Under the pieces are notes generated by a model, which had not been told where the DNA came from, searched no databases, and worked only from the letters and a program-made list of their open reading frames with translations. This document shows positions 55,323-64,000 of a DNA stretch of 64,000 nt, piece after piece. Position 1 is the stretch's first letter; each line of letters begins with the position of its first letter. Source of the DNA: Bacteroidota bacterium (GTDB taxonomy: Bacteria > Bacteroidota > Bacteroidia > Chitinophagales > Chitinophagaceae); contig JADJJH010000002.1 of assembly GCA_016706595.1 (NCBI GenBank), forward strand, positions 124,001 through 188,000, written 5' to 3'. Position numbers and translations under genes: made by a program.

Positions 55323-55913
55323 ATGAAAAAAATATTTTTATTGGCTGGTTTGTTGCTGGCAGTGATATTTGCGCAAGCGCAAAGAATAAAGAAGTTAGAA
55401 GGAGATGTAGGTGTTTTAAAAGATGAAAAAAAGGTGAATATTGTTTTTACCTATGATAATATGCGTGTAGGCAAGTTTGCCAAAGAGGCTGATTATATAA
55501 GCGCAAAGAAAGCCGAGTATAATAAAAAGGAAGAAGGTAGAGGTGAGAAATGGGAGGGGAATTGGTTAGGAGATCGTAAAAGTAGATATGAACCTAATTT
55601 CTGTGATTTATTTATGAAATATACCCCGTTTGCAGTGGGCGATTATGCTGATGCGAAGTATACCATTACCATTAACACTACACGCACCGAACCAGGTTTT
55701 AATATTTATATCACTCGTAAAAATGCTGAGATAGATTTAGACATTACGATTACTGAAACTACTAGCAAGAAAGTAGTAGCCTTCTACACGGTAAAAAATT
55801 CACCGGGTCGAACATTTGGTGGGTACGATTACGATACCGGTGTTCGTATTGAAGAGGCATATGCCGCTGCCGGAAAGCATTTTGGTAAAGAGTTGAAAGG
55901 CGATTTGAAATAG
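55323..55913 (+). CDS. conserved secreted protein of unknown function
   Basis: About 196 residues from the ATG at 55323, with a signal peptide (MKKIFLLAGLLLAVIFAQAQ). The mature part has KVNIVFTYDNMRVGKF, KWEGNWLGDRKSRYEPNF and DAKYTITINTTRTEPGFNIY, a beta-rich pattern that I have seen only as an uncharacterised Bacteroidota family. Probably periplasmic or outer-membrane associated. The longer frame from 55287 runs through the promoter and is not used. Confidence 0.82.
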   Translation: MKKIFLLAGLLLAVIFAQAQRIKKLEGDVGVLKDEKKVNIVFTYDNMRVGKFAKEADYISAKKAEYNKKEEGRGEKWEGNWLGDRKSRYEPNFCDLFMKYTPFAVGDYADAKYTITINTTRTEPGFNIYITRKNAEIDLDITITETTSKKVVAFYTVKNSPGRTFGGYDYDTGVRIEEAYAAAGKHFGKELKGDLK

Positions 55914-56169
55914 TAATCTAGTCCGCCCGCACTTGGGCACTCAGATTTTATTTTAGCCTTCAAGAAAAGTTTTATGGAAATCTAATTTTAATTATTGTTG
56001 TTGTTTATCGACACAAGATGTTGGTTTTTGTTACGTGATTCCCAATTGGGGAAGTTAGTAGAGCCCAGCATTTCAACAATAATGTATGTACATCATTTGT
56101 TGTTGAATAAGTTCAGCAATATTTACAGACGAATGGCATCAAAAGATGATGAATTATTAGAAGAAAATT

Positions 56170-58392
56170 TTACTTCAATAAAGTAACATCGCCCTTCTTG
56201 TCATATTTATCGCCATATGGGGTTGTAAACTTGCAATAGTAGTAGAACACGCCGGTCTCCATGGTTCCATTGTTTTTATTTTGCCCGTTCCAACGGTATG
56301 CCGGATTATCAGATTCAAAAACAATTTCACCCCATCGATTATAAATCATGAATATATAATCATCCATTAAACTAAAGTTTACATTATAAAAAACCGGTCC
56401 AAATTCGTCATTTAAATTATCGCCATTCGGTGAAAAAGCATTTGGGAAAAATACAAGTTCCTTGTCATAGATATTTCCGCAATGCTCTGCTGTATCTTTA
56501 CATCCTGCATTATTGCTTACTATAAGCGTAAAACAATAATCACCGGATGTTGTAAATGTTTGGGTTTCATTGACATTGTTCGAAATAAAGGTGCTTCCGT
56601 AATACCATTCATACGAAGTAGCGCCAATACTTAAATTTTTTAGGTTGAATACCGGATTTGAAATAGGTGCATCCTTTGGATTAACGGAAAACTCGGCTAT
56701 TGGAAATGGATATCGCTCAACGGTAAAAATTAAAGTATCGTAACTAGGGCAAGCGCCTTTACTAATACCGGTTAAAGTATAGGTAGTGGTAACTATTGGA
56801 TTAAAACTAAGCTCAGATGTGTCGGCATTTGGCGTTACACCGGATTTAGGATTATAATCAAAATAAGCATGTTTAGGGATATTGAGTATTAAGGTTTCGC
56901 CTGGGCAAAGCATTGAATCTGTTGGACCTGTTAGTGAAAATGAAGCACCTAAATTATAGGTCGAATCGTACAATCGTGCAAAAAAACCATCGCTTGAGCC
57001 AACCGATGTAAGCACAGGTAATGTACCATAGGTAGCCGGCGATCTAAAATAACCACAGGTATAAATTTGCGCATTTTTTCCTTTCACAATAGCATTACCC
57101 CTGTCGTTACTATCCACTCCACCGCCTGTTGTTACCCATTGCCATTTGCCTTCGGGTGAAATTTTTGCAACAAATGCTTCTACAGATTTCCCGACCGGTG
57201 TAATAATATTATCGCCAAACTTTGCGGTATCATTAATATCGCCGCATACATATACATTACACATCGAATCGGCCCAAACATCATTGGCGCGTTCGCTGCC
57301 TAAATCCGATCCGGCACGTTTACCCCAAAAAGGTTTGCCGGTTTTGGCATCCATCTTCATTACAAAAGCATCTCGTTTATTATAGTTCTTAATTAAAACA
57401 GTGTCGCAAATCAACGAATCGCGATGTTCGCCTACTACATAAATATGCCCTTGTTTATCTGAACATATTCCATTCGACCAATCGTCTTTATCGCTGCCGG
57501 CATTCGTAACCCATTTAAAAACACCTGACGTATCATACTTTAAAACAAAAACATCGGTACCTCCTAAACTGGTAAGCGAGCTCGTTCCAAAAGGGCGAGT
57601 ATTATCGTATCCACCGGTTACATAAACCCCTCCTGAATCATCCACACAAACCGCAATATCGCGTTCTACATATTTTGAATGATCTGGGTCCCAAGGCAAA
57701 TTCCCGAACGTTCGTGCCCATTGAAATTGACCACTACCATTTAATTTAGCTAACCAATAGGCATGTTTATGAGTTCCGGTATTTAGATTGGTGGCTGTAA
57801 CCGTTGCACCACCGCAATACAAGGTAGTGCCTGTCATAAACCCTACAACATAATGGTTGCCGGCCTTATCGGTAGCGATATCTAATCCCTGATCATCGCC
57901 ACTATTGCTACAAACAAATGTTCCCCAAAGGGCGGTGCCATTTTTATCGTGCTTCGCAATAAAGCATTGATCGCCATAGCCAAAAGCGCTACCGGTAATA
58001 TTTAACGGACCAATATTGATTCCAGAACCTTCCCAAAAAGTACCCGTTACTACGCTATTACCATCTTGATCAACATCCATTCCCAAAATGCGATCATCAA
58101 AATATTGTCCACCGCTTCGAGCCCAATAGCAAAAACCCAAACTATCAAGCTTAGCTAAAAATATTTCTTTGCTATGTGCATTTGCTGTAAAATTCAGCAA
58201 AAGGGCATTCGTTCCCAAGGTAATGGTATTGCTAAAATAGCCTGAAATATAAATATAACCTGTCGAGTCGGTTTTTACACAGGTAATTTTATCACTTTTT
58301 GTATTGCCTAATTTTTGCGCCCATTCCCATTTTTGGGCATTGCTTGTGAGGGAGATAATTATAAAAGAGAGGAATGTAAAAATGAATTTCAT
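56170..58392 (-). CDS. T9SS type B (gliding-motility C-terminal domain) SBBP-repeat protein
   Basis: 740 residues with a signal peptide (MKFIFTFLSFIIISLTSNAQ). Residues ~20-480 contain seven or so SBBP-type propeller repeats with a recurring pattern DxxGNxYVxGxF (IYISGYFSNTITLG, NHYVVGFMTGTTLYCGG, GVYVTGGYDNTRPFG). A PKD-like domain follows (SIGATSYEWYYGS, TFTTSGDYCFTLIVSNNAGCKD). The last ~85 residues are the gliding-motility-type tail (FFPNAFSPNGDNLNDEFGP, YNRWGEIVFES, GVFYYYCKF). It is a cell-surface or secreted protein of unknown role. Confidence 0.9.
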   Translation of the reverse strand: MKFIFTFLSFIIISLTSNAQKWEWAQKLGNTKSDKITCVKTDSTGYIYISGYFSNTITLGTNALLLNFTANAHSKEIFLAKLDSLGFCYWARSGGQYFDDRILGMDVDQDGNSVVTGTFWEGSGINIGPLNITGSAFGYGDQCFIAKHDKNGTALWGTFVCSNSGDDQGLDIATDKAGNHYVVGFMTGTTLYCGGATVTATNLNTGTHKHAYWLAKLNGSGQFQWARTFGNLPWDPDHSKYVERDIAVCVDDSGGVYVTGGYDNTRPFGTSSLTSLGGTDVFVLKYDTSGVFKWVTNAGSDKDDWSNGICSDKQGHIYVVGEHRDSLICDTVLIKNYNKRDAFVMKMDAKTGKPFWGKRAGSDLGSERANDVWADSMCNVYVCGDINDTAKFGDNIITPVGKSVEAFVAKISPEGKWQWVTTGGGVDSNDRGNAIVKGKNAQIYTCGYFRSPATYGTLPVLTSVGSSDGFFARLYDSTYNLGASFSLTGPTDSMLCPGETLILNIPKHAYFDYNPKSGVTPNADTSELSFNPIVTTTYTLTGISKGACPSYDTLIFTVERYPFPIAEFSVNPKDAPISNPVFNLKNLSIGATSYEWYYGSTFISNNVNETQTFTTSGDYCFTLIVSNNAGCKDTAEHCGNIYDKELVFFPNAFSPNGDNLNDEFGPVFYNVNFSLMDDYIFMIYNRWGEIVFESDNPAYRWNGQNKNNGTMETGVFYYYCKFTTPYGDKYDKKGDVTLLK

Positions 58393-58681
58393 GCGTTTGT
58401 TTTAATTGTTTTCATTTGTCAAACGTCAACTTGCCGGCAAACAAATTATGAGGTGTATAAAGATTTCTATCAAGCGACGCGAACCTTCTAACCTAGTTTC
58501 GTGTTAACTTATTATGATGTAATTGTTAAGACGAACGCAAATTAGTCATCGTTTGATACCTTAAATATATAAAAATACAAGATAAATAAGAACCTTGATT
58601 TTGATTTACATCTAATGTTGCGGTAAATCAAACAGAAACCTAGGTAAATTAAAACTAAATCAGCTAAAACAAGTTTGTGAA

Positions 58682-59533
58682 CTATTCGATAGTAATAGTT
58701 ACTGCGGTAGTTCCGGTAGCCGGACTTTCCTTATCGTTCATAAATACTTTATTGTTTGTATTTGAATTGATGGTTTGCATTTGAACTCTTCCTGTTTCAA
58801 TATTAACTAATATCATTTCTTCAGAAGTAACATTGACTTTAGTGATTATCGACATACCACCTTGATTCATTTCCATATCGCCTTTCGTTTGAGCCTGAAT
58901 ATACAATTTGGCCAAATTACCCATCATACCACCTATTTTGTACTTACGACGAGTTTTTAAACCATCCTCTTCCTTGGTTTCTTCCCATTCCATTTTTTCA
59001 ATAGCGGTTTTCGGTATTAATTGAAAAGCCGAATTTATAGAACTAGTGTTACCCATACCCATCATACGTCCCATTCCTTTGCCACGACCTTTCCCGCTTT
59101 TTTTATCTTTGCCTTCTTCATCAATCATCTTCCCATCAAAACCTAATTTGATTTCTTCACTCACACCAATTTTTTCGGCAAATGGTTTTACAAAAGGGTT
59201 TTCAGTTTTTACTTCTTTCTCTGAATTATAATTCGTGGTTTGCCCAAATCCTTCAAAATCCAAGGTCATCTTTTTAAGTGTTTTGCTCAGTAAGTAACCA
59301 TATGAAGTAATTTCCTTTACCTCATATTCGGTATAAGTTTTCGATAAAGTTTTCATCTCAGTAGGGTCACCGCCCATCATACTTTGGGTATTATTTGAGC
59401 TCATGTCTGTGCTCAATTTAATGATTTCTCCTTTCGAAAGAACCACTTTTTCGCTTGGATTTATAATGCCTTCTTGCGAAAATGATACATAAAAACTTAA
59501 TAAAGCCAAGATTGATAAACCTAGAAATTTCAT
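58682..59533 (-). CDS. secreted protein of unknown function, Gly/Met/Lys-rich insert
   Basis: 283 residues with a signal peptide (MKFLGLSILALLSFYVSFSQ). The mature protein has a KGEIIKLSTDMSSN start, a low-complexity KKSGKGRGKGMGRMMGMGN stretch at about 145-163, and a C-terminal part with VNIETGRVQMQTI. The beta-rich pattern recalls DUF6263-type proteins, but I cannot confirm this. The Met/Gly insert might bind metal, which is inference. Monocistronic. Confidence 0.75.
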   Translation of the reverse strand: MKFLGLSILALLSFYVSFSQEGIINPSEKVVLSKGEIIKLSTDMSSNNTQSMMGGDPTEMKTLSKTYTEYEVKEITSYGYLLSKTLKKMTLDFEGFGQTTNYNSEKEVKTENPFVKPFAEKIGVSEEIKLGFDGKMIDEEGKDKKSGKGRGKGMGRMMGMGNTSSINSAFQLIPKTAIEKMEWEETKEEDGLKTRRKYKIGGMMGNLAKLYIQAQTKGDMEMNQGGMSIITKVNVTSEEMILVNIETGRVQMQTINSNTNNKVFMNDKESPATGTTAVTITIE

Positions 59534-59733
59534 TTTTTATATTTTAGATTCCAAAAGTAGGGATTTCTTCGGAAAGGCGAAGATTTGAAATTTTAAAATG
59601 ACATGGGCATAAATTGAAGCGTATTGTAGTGATAAAAATCATATCTACAATGCAGAATGGTGAATTTGCGGTTATAGGATTGTTTTTGAAGCCATATAGA
59701 TGATTGAAATGGAGTAAAAACAGTTTTTGTTAC

Positions 59734-59741
59734 TACTTTTG
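59734..59741 (+). promoter_or_regulatory. -7 promoter box (TACTTTTG) of the desaturase gene
   Basis: A perfect TAnnTTTG match that ends only four bases before the ATG at 59746. Transcription would start at or almost at the start codon, giving a leaderless or near-leaderless mRNA. Confidence 0.5.
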
Positions 59742-59745
59742 CCAA

Positions 59746-60858
59746 ATGGAACAAAAGAAGCGTGTAAAATTTATCAACAAGGATAAAACCCGGTTTTTAA
59801 AAACCCTGAAAGAAAGGATAGATGAGTACTTTGCAAAAAATCAAATAGATAAACAAGCCAATACTAACATGGTTATTAAAACCATTGCCATGTTGGGTAT
59901 GTACTTTCTTCCATTTGCTATATTATATGTCTTCACTCTGCCTGGATGGGCTGTAGTTCTTTGTTTTATTATTTCCGGATTTGGTGTAGCAGGTGTAGGG
60001 ATGAGTGTGATGCACGATGCAAATCATGGTGCATATAGTCATAATAAACTTGTGAATACATTACTTGGTGGCACCTTAAATTTAATCGGTGGATTTGATG
60101 TAAACTGGCGATTACAACATAATATCTTGCATCATACCTATACCAATATTACCCATGTTGATGAAGATATTGAACAACGATTAAAAATGCGATGGTCGCC
60201 TCATTTCAAATTTCATCCCGCTCAACGTTACCAACATATCTACGCCTTTTTTGCGTATTGTTTAGCTACATTAAGTTGGGTAGTTATGAAAGATGCCAAA
60301 CAATTTTATACCTATTCAAAAAATGGCGTAAACAAATCAAGTAAAAACCAATTGGCATTTGATTTAATTAAACTTATCGCTTTCAAAGTTTTTTATATTG
60401 TATACACGCTCATTATTCCAATATGGGTATTGGGTTACAGTGGTGGATTGATTTTTGGCAGTTTTTTATTAATGCACGCCATTGGTGGATTTGTATTATC
60501 GACGGTTTTTCAATTAGCACACGTGGTTGAAGGAGCCGAGTTTCCAATGCCAAATGAAAAAGGAGAAATTGAAAACGAATGGGCCATTCATCAAATGTAT
60601 ACCACAGCCGATTTTGGTCACGATAGCAAATTACTTACCTGGTACACCGGCGGATTAACGCATCAAATTGAACATCATTTATTTCCGGATATTTGTCATA
60701 TTCATTATCCTAAGTTGGCGCCTATCGTTAAACAAACCGCCGAAGAATTTGGCATTCCATACAATAATAACGAAACTTATTTAAGTGCGCTTGCCTCGCA
60801 TGTTCGTACACTTAAGAAATTTGGTTTGCCTAGCGATTTCGATTTGGCAAACGCTTAA
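59746..60858 (+). CDS. acyl-lipid fatty acid desaturase
   Basis: 370 residues; a membrane di-iron desaturase. The three histidine boxes are HDANH (SVMHDANHGAYSH), HNILHH (RLQHNILHHTYTN) and QIEHH (GLTHQIEHHLFPD). The Gln-first third box is that of front-end type acyl-lipid desaturases, as is HQIEHHLFP. Four hydrophobic helices pair around them. It likely adjusts membrane fluidity by introducing a double bond; the position cannot be told. The start is set by MEQKKRVKFINKDK directly after the promoter box. Confidence 0.93.
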   Translation: MEQKKRVKFINKDKTRFLKTLKERIDEYFAKNQIDKQANTNMVIKTIAMLGMYFLPFAILYVFTLPGWAVVLCFIISGFGVAGVGMSVMHDANHGAYSHNKLVNTLLGGTLNLIGGFDVNWRLQHNILHHTYTNITHVDEDIEQRLKMRWSPHFKFHPAQRYQHIYAFFAYCLATLSWVVMKDAKQFYTYSKNGVNKSSKNQLAFDLIKLIAFKVFYIVYTLIIPIWVLGYSGGLIFGSFLLMHAIGGFVLSTVFQLAHVVEGAEFPMPNEKGEIENEWAIHQMYTTADFGHDSKLLTWYTGGLTHQIEHHLFPDICHIHYPKLAPIVKQTAEEFGIPYNNNETYLSALASHVRTLKKFGLPSDFDLANA

Positions 60859-61107
60859 TGGGAAATAAAAAACTACTGATACTTCGTTGTTATGTGGTTT
60901 TAAAATCTCTTCTTGACTAAAGTCAGGGCACTTGAGATAGACATCGGGATTCGAAAATTCTCATGCTAGGTTTGAAGAATCTCCCCAAATTGAAAGCACT
61001 AATGAATGAAAATGAGCTGTATATACAAGTTCTTACATATAGTTTTAAGTTATATATCCACCCTTTTTGTAAGCTTTCAGGAGTTTACAAATTCTCCAAT
61101 ATTTAAT

Positions 61108-61115
61108 TACATTTG
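61108..61115 (+). promoter_or_regulatory. -7 promoter box (TACATTTG) of the DUF349 gene
   Basis: A perfect TAnnTTTG match 30 bases ahead of the ATG at 61145. No obvious -33 box. Confidence 0.45.
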
Positions 61116-61144
61116 CTACCTTTAAAAAATTACAACGCTTAATC

Positions 61145-63076
61145 ATGTCTGAAACACAACTTTATTTTACCCGAGACACTAATGTTTTCCTCCCCGCAAC
61201 AAAATGGTACGAAGAACGTTTAATTGCTGAACTTAACGATAGCAATGAACAGTATATCATCGCCTCACTAGAAGAACGATTTCTTGAATTGTTTGAGAAA
61301 GTAGCTGAAGTGAAAAAGGAATTCGAAGCCGCTACCGATAAAATTAAATTAGCCGGCAAAATTGTTCGAACCAAATCGTATTTATGCACCGCCAAAGCCA
61401 TCGGAGATTATAATACCTTACTTACCGTGCTTGATACCATGGAAGAAGAAATTAAAACCGATGTTGAAAAGGCTCTTTCCGAAAAAGAGAAACTTTGTAT
61501 TGCCGTTGAAGAATTGCTTAAAACTTCCGAGTGGAAAGATGCAACCGAGAAATTGCGTAATCTCGAAAAAGAATACAAAGCCTTGCCTTCGGTGCCTGAT
61601 TTAAAAAATGAAGAATACCGACTTCGATTCGAAAAGGCTAAAGATGATTTCTTTAAAGGAAAACAAGCAAGTTTTGAAAGTTTTGAATTAGACCTACTCG
61701 ATAATCTTTCTAAAAAAATTGAATTGTGCGAAAAAGCAGAAGCGATTCAACATTCAACCGAATGGAAAAAGACCACCGATGCTTACATGGCCATGAACGA
61801 AGAATGGAAGCAAATTGGGATGGTGCCAAAACATCGCGTTGAAGAATTATGGTTTCGATTTAATACCGCTAAAGATGTATTCTTTGCCAAAAAGAAAGAA
61901 CATATTGGCGATATCGTAGTTGAGCAAGAAGAAAACTTGGTAAAAAAACTTGAATTGGTAGCAAAAGCCGAAGCGCTTCGCGAAAGCAAACAATGGAAGG
62001 AAACGGCTGATGAGTACAATGTATTGATGGAAGCTTGGAAAAAAATTGGCAAGGTGCCGATGGAAAAGAGTGAAGAAGTTTGGCAAGCCTTTTTAGCACC
62101 GAAGAATTTCTTTTACGAACAAAAAAATAATCACTTCTCAAAAATAAAAGTACAACTCGAAGATAATCATGCGCGTAAAATGGCGATTGTATCACGTGCC
62201 GAAGAATTGCAAAATTCGATGGATTTCGAAAATGCAACTACCGAGTATATGGAGATGTTTGAAGAGTGGAAAAAAATAGGACGTGTACCTAAAGAATATG
62301 GCGACGATGCCTGGGAACGTTTTCAAAAAGCAAAAAAACAATTCTTTGATCGTAAGGATGAAAACCGTGAAAAAAGAAAACAAGAATTGTCAAAAGATAT
62401 TAAAGATCGTTACGAAAGAAACCGTTCGTTTTATAATAGAATAAGTCGCGATTTACAACGCGAAGAATCTCTACTATTTGATATTCAAGATCGAATCGAA
62501 AACTTACCGCCTACTTTACGTTCGTACGAAAAACGTGAAGAGTATAAAGAAGTGATGGAAGAAATTAGAGCTAAGGTTGAAGAGTTAAAAGAAAAAGCCA
62601 AAGAACTCAAAGAGAAGATGTTTGCCGATGAAAGAGAAATGAGTCAGATTATGCGTGGACCGAAAAAGAAATACGACCACTCACAAGATGCTAAAAAAAA
62701 TCAGACGCCAAAAATCAAGCAAGCTAAACCGGTAGATGAAACCAATACAGTTGACACGAATGAAAGTGCACCTGAAATAGTAAACGAAACACCTATTGCA
62801 GCTGAAGAAAATACTGAAGCACCTCAAGCAGTAACAGAAGTTGTTACAAATGAAGTTACACCTGAACCTATTGCCGAAATTAAAGAAGTAGTTGAAGAAG
62901 TGCAAGCGCCGGTTGCTGTTGCAGAAATCGTTGAGGCACCTCAGGCAGTTGTTGAAGAAATACAAGTTCAAGAAGTTGTGGCAGAAGCAGAACCTATTGT
63001 TGACATCAATCCAAGCGTTGAATCAATAACAGAACCAACCCCGGAAGCTACCGACGAAACCAATCCTCAAGCATAA
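61145..63076 (+). CDS. DUF349 repeat protein
   Basis: 643 residues. It contains at least four tandem DUF349 helical repeats between about residues 130 and 440, each with the mark W-K-x-I/L-G-x-V/M-P (MNEEWKQIGMVPK, LMEAWKKIGKVPM, MFEEWKKIGRVPK) and a following F-x-x-A/P-K-x-F-F-x-x-K. A coiled coil follows to ~500, then a disordered Glu/Val/Ala-rich tail of about 120 residues. There is no signal peptide. The function in Bacteroidota is unknown. The next gene starts 19 bases downstream. Confidence 0.88.
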   Translation: MSETQLYFTRDTNVFLPATKWYEERLIAELNDSNEQYIIASLEERFLELFEKVAEVKKEFEAATDKIKLAGKIVRTKSYLCTAKAIGDYNTLLTVLDTMEEEIKTDVEKALSEKEKLCIAVEELLKTSEWKDATEKLRNLEKEYKALPSVPDLKNEEYRLRFEKAKDDFFKGKQASFESFELDLLDNLSKKIELCEKAEAIQHSTEWKKTTDAYMAMNEEWKQIGMVPKHRVEELWFRFNTAKDVFFAKKKEHIGDIVVEQEENLVKKLELVAKAEALRESKQWKETADEYNVLMEAWKKIGKVPMEKSEEVWQAFLAPKNFFYEQKNNHFSKIKVQLEDNHARKMAIVSRAEELQNSMDFENATTEYMEMFEEWKKIGRVPKEYGDDAWERFQKAKKQFFDRKDENREKRKQELSKDIKDRYERNRSFYNRISRDLQREESLLFDIQDRIENLPPTLRSYEKREEYKEVMEEIRAKVEELKEKAKELKEKMFADEREMSQIMRGPKKKYDHSQDAKKNQTPKIKQAKPVDETNTVDTNESAPEIVNETPIAAEENTEAPQAVTEVVTNEVTPEPIAEIKEVVEEVQAPVAVAEIVEAPQAVVEEIQVQEVVAEAEPIVDINPSVESITEPTPEATDETNPQA

Positions 63077-63095
63077 AATATAAATACCCTATAGC

Positions 63096-64000
63096 ATGTC
63101 GAATAAAGTATTTGAATTGATGAAAGAAATGGAACACGAGCAAGTTGTTTTTTGCCATGATCCAAATTCTAACCTAAAAGCCATCATTGCTATCCATAAT
63201 ACTACTTTAGGTCCTGCCTTGGGCGGTACCCGTATGTGGAATTATAATTCAGATGATGATGCGGTTTTAGATGCATTGCGTTTATCACGTGGCATGACTT
63301 ACAAAGCCGCTATTTCGGGTTTAAACCTCGGTGGTGGTAAAGCGGTAATTATTGGCGATCCTGCTTTAAAAGGTGAAGCTTTATGGCGCCGATACGGGAA
63401 GTTTGTAGATTCATTAAACGGAAAATACATTACTGCCGAAGATGTAAATACCTCGGCGGCCGATATGGAATTTATTTATCAAGAAACGAAACATGTAACC
63501 GGTATCCCTGAATATATGGGTGGTAGCGGCGACCCTTCTCCGTTTACTGCTTATGGCGTTTTTGTGGGGATGAAAGCCTGCGCACATAAACAATGGGGTA
63601 ATGATAATTTATCGGGTAAAAAAATAATGGTACAAGGGGTTGGACATGTGGGTCAATACCTTGTTGGGCATTTAATTGATGAAGGTGCTAAAGTATATAT
63701 CACCGATATTAATAAAGATCGAATTAAAGAAACCACCGATAAATATAATGTTGAATTTGTTGAGCCTGCCGACATGCTCAATGTGGATATGGATATTTAT
63801 GCGCCATGTGCTTTAGGTGCTACCGTAAATTCCGATTCGATACCAAAATTAAAATGTGCGGTAATTGCCGGCGCGGCGAATAATCAATTGGCCGAAGAAA
63901 AAGTGCATGGTCGCCAACTTATTGAAAGAGGTATTATTTATGCGCCCGATTTTTTAATTAACGCCGGGGGATTAGTGAACGTAGCTGCCGAAGCAAGTGG
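63096..64000 (+). CDS. leucine dehydrogenase (Glu/Leu/Phe/Val family), 3' end missing
   Basis: Open from the ATG at 63096 to the end of the window (301 codons, incomplete). The substrate motif is TLGPALGGTRMW near residue 40, with the catalytic lysine in ISGLNLGGGKAVI (about residue 80). EDVNTSAADMEFIYQETKHVTG is the usual hinge. The NAD-binding motif is GVGHVGQYL, with an acidic residue in YITDINKDRI, implying NAD preference. It deaminates leucine and other branched-chain amino acids to keto acids. It probably shares a transcript with the DUF349 gene. Confidence 0.93.
   Translation, partial: MSNKVFELMKEMEHEQVVFCHDPNSNLKAIIAIHNTTLGPALGGTRMWNYNSDDDAVLDALRLSRGMTYKAAISGLNLGGGKAVIIGDPALKGEALWRRYGKFVDSLNGKYITAEDVNTSAADMEFIYQETKHVTGIPEYMGGSGDPSPFTAYGVFVGMKACAHKQWGNDNLSGKKIMVQGVGHVGQYLVGHLIDEGAKVYITDINKDRIKETTDKYNVEFVEPADMLNVDMDIYAPCALGATVNSDSIPKLKCAVIAGAANNQLAEEKVHGRQLIERGIIYAPDFLINAGGLVNVAAEAS

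Noticed and set aside
55995..56186. 63-codon open frame
   Set aside because: It overlaps the end of the T9SS type B gene on the other strand and has no recognisable features.

Overview
The window looks like chromosome of an AT-rich member of the Bacteroidota. The evidence is: two proteins ending in a type IX secretion (T9SS) type A tail and one ending in a gliding-motility (type B) tail; a TonB-dependent receptor; many lipoproteins with a short lipobox; a long, plant-like IspG; ATP synthase genes split so that only atpB-E-F-H-A occur here; and repeated use of the Bacteroidota -7 promoter box TAnnTTTG with little Shine-Dalgarno signal. I cannot place it below phylum level from the sequence alone.

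Layout. 1-7.8 kb: the 3' end of a TonB-dependent receptor, a small orphan gene, an ECF sigma factor, a DUF937 protein, ispG, a DinB-family protein and a methyltransferase. 7.8-16.3 kb: repeat-rich spacers around a small membrane protein, a Kup potassium transporter, the tsaD-trmN6 tRNA-modification pair, secreted and outer-membrane proteins of unknown role, and an M28 peptidase. 16.4-19.4 kb: an arsenic operon on the minus strand (arsR, a DUF6428 gene, an arsN-like acetyltransferase, arsC, acr3) with a candidate ArsR operator. 19.5-23.4 kb: peptide deformylase, a tandem-repeat block, a SAM-I riboswitch with a downstream terminator hairpin, a small inverted-repeat (MITE-like) element, then a cystathionine gamma-synthase-type gene and homoserine dehydrogenase (methionine branch). 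23.4-25.6 kb: accessory DNA with a dispersed structured repeat and two small secreted-protein genes, each followed by an attC-like palindrome. 25.7-32.1 kb: two coupled T9SS cargo genes; the upstream one is preceded by a heptanucleotide tract that may switch its reading frame.

32.6-39.8 kb: housekeeping genes (birA, rsfS, ftsH, a LUD-domain gene, thiL carrying an in-frame stop, two EGF-like lipoproteins, rpmH, rnpA). 40.0-50.9 kb, minus strand: a surface-glycan locus with wecB, glycosyltransferases, two asparagine-synthase-like amidotransferases, a pectate-lyase-like beta-helix protein and a Fic protein. Two genes here are broken by frameshifts, one next to a suspicious poly-C stretch. 51.0-55.3 kb: F0F1 ATP synthase genes without atpG. 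55.3-64.0 kb: a secreted orphan, a T9SS type B protein, an unknown secreted protein, a fatty acid desaturase, a DUF349 protein and the start of leucine dehydrogenase, which runs off the end.

I saw no rRNA, tRNA, CRISPR array, transposase or integrase gene.
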